DNA from: Typha latifolia
Taxonomy: Eukaryota; Streptophyta; Magnoliopsida; Poales; Typhaceae
Reading direction: 5' to 3'
Assembly: GCA_019914945.1 (NCBI GenBank)
Contig: CM034101.1
Span: 8,939,188 to 9,003,187 of the forward strand
Length of the DNA stretch: 64,000 bases
This document shows, one piece after another, positions 62,033 through 64,000 of the stretch (positions are counted from its first letter, which is position 1; each line of letters starts with the position of its first letter). The position numbers and the translations under genes are program-made. Under the pieces are notes generated by a model. The model was given only the letters and a program-made list of their open reading frames with translations. It searched no databases and had not been told where the DNA came from.

Positions 62033-62398
62033 GTTTATCCGTATGTTTATCATTGTTATTAGATCATATTTATCTTCGTAGGAGATCTTAACCCTAAATC
62101 CCTTCTAAAGTTCTAAACTTCTAAACATTAGTCATCATCTTCTTCCACAAGCCATCCTACCTTACGATCGTCCACCATCACCCTTGGTCGTCCGCCACCT
62201 TTCGATGACTGTCGTAACTTCGGATAACTACCAATCTGTCCAATTTTGACCTTCTTTCACTATTTCCATTTAAAATTTTCACTTAGACTTTGAAATCGCG
62301 TGAAACAAAAGCTAATAAAACTTAACTCACGAAGCTACTACTCATTAAAATATCATAATTTTCTTACATCCAGATTAGCCTAGATCTGGTTCATAATA
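62033..62398 (+). repeat. Family-K LTR, first copy (partial)
   Basis: This leader-like sequence (CATATTTATCTTCGTAGGAG to GATCTGGTTCATAATA) is repeated about 760 bases further on. It is followed by G and TGGTACCAAAGCC, a primer-binding-like site. The U3 and TATA parts are missing. Confidence 0.6.
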
Positions 62399-62700
62399 GT
62401 GGTACCAAAGCCAATATCCCAGATGATGGTGAACACATAATCCAAGGTTAACCTAGGGGAGATCGCGGCCATGGAAGACTAGGAACTCATCTTCGTTCCT
62501 ATGGGAGTTTCTTCGGCGCCACCACCAACACTAGCACTCATTGGTAATGAGCTACCAGCATGGACCCAATGACTTACTCTAAGCATTGATAGAGGCTCTA
62601 CTAGCTGCCCACCACCTCCCAACATTGCCAATACCGTCGATCACAACAGAATAAGCTCTCCCACGGCAAGAAAACCCAACCCAAGTGGATCCCAACTTGG
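62399..62700 (+). pseudogene. Family-K gag-start remnant
   Basis: After the primer-binding-like site a gag-like start (ATGGTGAACAC, about 62426) is followed by stops. Pro/Ser-rich codons (SSAPPP) resemble Gypsy gag N-termini. The same segment recurs after 63159. No domain was recognised. Confidence 0.4.
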
Positions 62701-63158
62701 GGATCCCATCCGCTAGGACTTTACTTCTATAAATAGGAGTGGTCATGGATTGATTATTATTGTGGAATGAGTATTGAGTTTAACTATTTGATATATAAAT
62801 ATTTATCGTTTTATCATAGTTGTTAAATCATATTTATCTTCGTAGGAGTAGATCTTAACTTTAGATCTCTTCTAAACTTCCAAACCTTAGCCATCATCTT
62901 CCTCCACAAACCACCCTACCTTACGATCGTCCACCACCACCCTTAGTCATCCGCCACCTTTCGATGCCTACCGCAACTTCGGATAACTACCAATATATCC
63001 AATTTCGACCTTCCTTCACTATTTCCATTTAAAATTTTCACTTAGATTTTGAAATCATGTGAAACAAAAACCATTAAAACTGTAACTCACGAAGCTACCA
63101 CTCAATAAAATATTATAATTTTCTTACATCCAGATTAGCCCAGATCTGGTTCATAACA
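62701..63158 (+). repeat. Family-K LTR, second copy
   Basis: It contains the TATA box CTATAAATAGG (about 62728) and repeats the leader of 62033-62398. It ends GGTTCATAACA and is followed by the site TGGTACCAAAT. The 5' boundary is not clear. Confidence 0.55.
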
Positions 63159-63550
63159 GTGGTACCAAATATCCCAGTTGATGGTGAACACACAATCCAA
63201 GGTTAATCTAGAGGAGATCGCAACCATGGAGGACTAGGAACTTATCTCCGTTCCTGTGGGAGTTTCTTCGGCGCCACCACCACCACTAGCACTCGTTGGC
63301 AATGAGCCACCAACATGGACCAAAACATTATTTAAAGAATTTTCAAATGTGTTAAAAGAGATGCAAACATCCCCCTCGCCCCACCTCCCCGCCCCAAATG
63401 ACTCGCTCTAAATGACTAGCTCTAAGCATTGGAAAAGGCTCTACTTGCCCATCTCCACTCAACATCACCAACACCGTAGATCACAGTAGAATAAGCCCTC
63501 CAATGGCACGAAAACCCAACCCATGTGGGAGGAGAGGTGTTGGCCTAAAC
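63159..63550 (+). pseudogene. Family-K gag-start remnant, second copy
   Basis: It repeats 62399-62700 with an extra ~80 bases in the middle (about 63325-63400, relative to the first copy). Stops occur throughout. Confidence 0.4.
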
Positions 63551-63860
63551 TGTAGACTTGACCCTCCTTCGGTTGCAATAGAGGCCCCCCTCCACTATGG
63601 ACCCAGGTCGGTGCCATAGCAACATTAGAGGCAGGTTTGGGGTTGTCTTTACCACCCCAAGTGGAAATTAGGACCTGAAATCCTAATTTTCCACCGACGA
63701 TGATCCAAGCGCTCTACCTCAATCCGTCACGTCCACTCTCTTCCTTCGACCACCCGCACTCGAGCCATGACCATCGTTCATGCCAGCACCAGCTGAAAGA
63801 TTGCCATCAATGGCGATTATTACTATAGCAAACCTGTAGCTGGAGGCCACAGATTTGGCA
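63551..63860. other. No recognisable gene
   Basis: GC-balanced sequence that may continue family-K gag. Only a 64-codon ORF without a domain was seen (minus strand 63719-63913). Confidence 0.4.
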
Positions 63861-63864
63861 ATTC

Positions 63865-64000
63865 CACGACACGTGTGCGCACGTGATAAGACGGACGAGA
63901 CTGGCATGCGCAAATACGCCTGTACTTTACATAATATATCACAAAATAAATCATATCATCATTAAGTTAAACTTATTAACATGTCCATATTTAAATCCAC
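63865..64000 (-). repeat. Probable start of another X LTR (minus strand)
   Basis: The order of blocks resembles 57940-58090: CACGTG-type GC-rich end, GACGGACGAGACTGGCATGC, GCAAATACGCCTGTAC, then AT-rich sequence with TTAACATGTCCATATTTAAA. The TGTAAC terminus is not seen and the rest lies outside the window. Confidence 0.4.

Overview
This window looks like nuclear DNA of a flowering plant. It has one spliced plant-type glycoside hydrolase family 10 (GH10) gene with GT-AG introns and a plant pattern of motifs. Almost everything else is nested, truncated or solo LTR retrotransposon sequence. The primer-binding sites match plant initiator-Met tRNA (TGGTATCAGAGC type), and Ty3/Gypsy chromodomain ends and Ty1/Copia fragments are present. 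The species cannot be named from the sequence. No bacterial, organellar, rRNA or tRNA genes were seen.

Layout. 1-3.3 kb: two long-LTR fragments. 3.5-5.7 kb: broken Gypsy pol. 5.7-10.1 kb: family-B Gypsy element (+). 10.1-14.3 kb: related element C (-), joined tail to tail with B and carrying the best-preserved gag-PR-RT of the window. 14.3-14.9 kb: LTR fragment. 14.9-16.0 kb: AT-rich spacer. 16.0-18.4 kb: family-D element. 18.4-27.0 kb: a minus-strand Copia element split by family-E element 20040-26353 (5-bp target duplication GATTG). 27.1-27.5 kb: 53-bp minisatellite. 27.7-31.7 kb: Gypsy pol remnant followed by a chimeric element. 31.7-35.7 kb: Copia LTR split by an X-family element. 35.7-45.4 kb: family-B element carrying a solo E LTR and, in its 3' LTR, an X solo LTR that itself contains another X solo LTR. 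45.4-47.7 kb: Copia remnant. 48.7-53.2 kb: family-G elements. 54.5-57.5 kb: the GH10 gene. 57.9-61.6 kb: X solo LTR (-) containing a hAT-type MITE. 62.0-63.5 kb: tandemly arranged LTR/leader units. 63.9 kb to the end: probable start of another X LTR.

Likely working parts. Only the GH10 gene looks like an intact host gene, probably a secreted cell-wall xylan-active enzyme. All element reading frames have lesions. However, three E LTRs are exactly 938 bp long (two in one element and one solo), which suggests fairly recent activity.

Most unusual signals: (1) a GTTCGAAC palindrome/half-site module just upstream of the TATA box in LTRs of at least four families, present or absent between copies of one family; (2) six tandem hairpins with paired base changes in X LTRs; (3) a tandem array of tRNA primer-binding sites in element C; (4) an in-frame protease-integrase fusion lacking RT and RNase H in element E; (5) a three-level LTR-in-LTR-in-LTR nest with recognisable target duplications. 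These are cis-element and rearrangement curiosities. I saw no convincing new multi-gene system.
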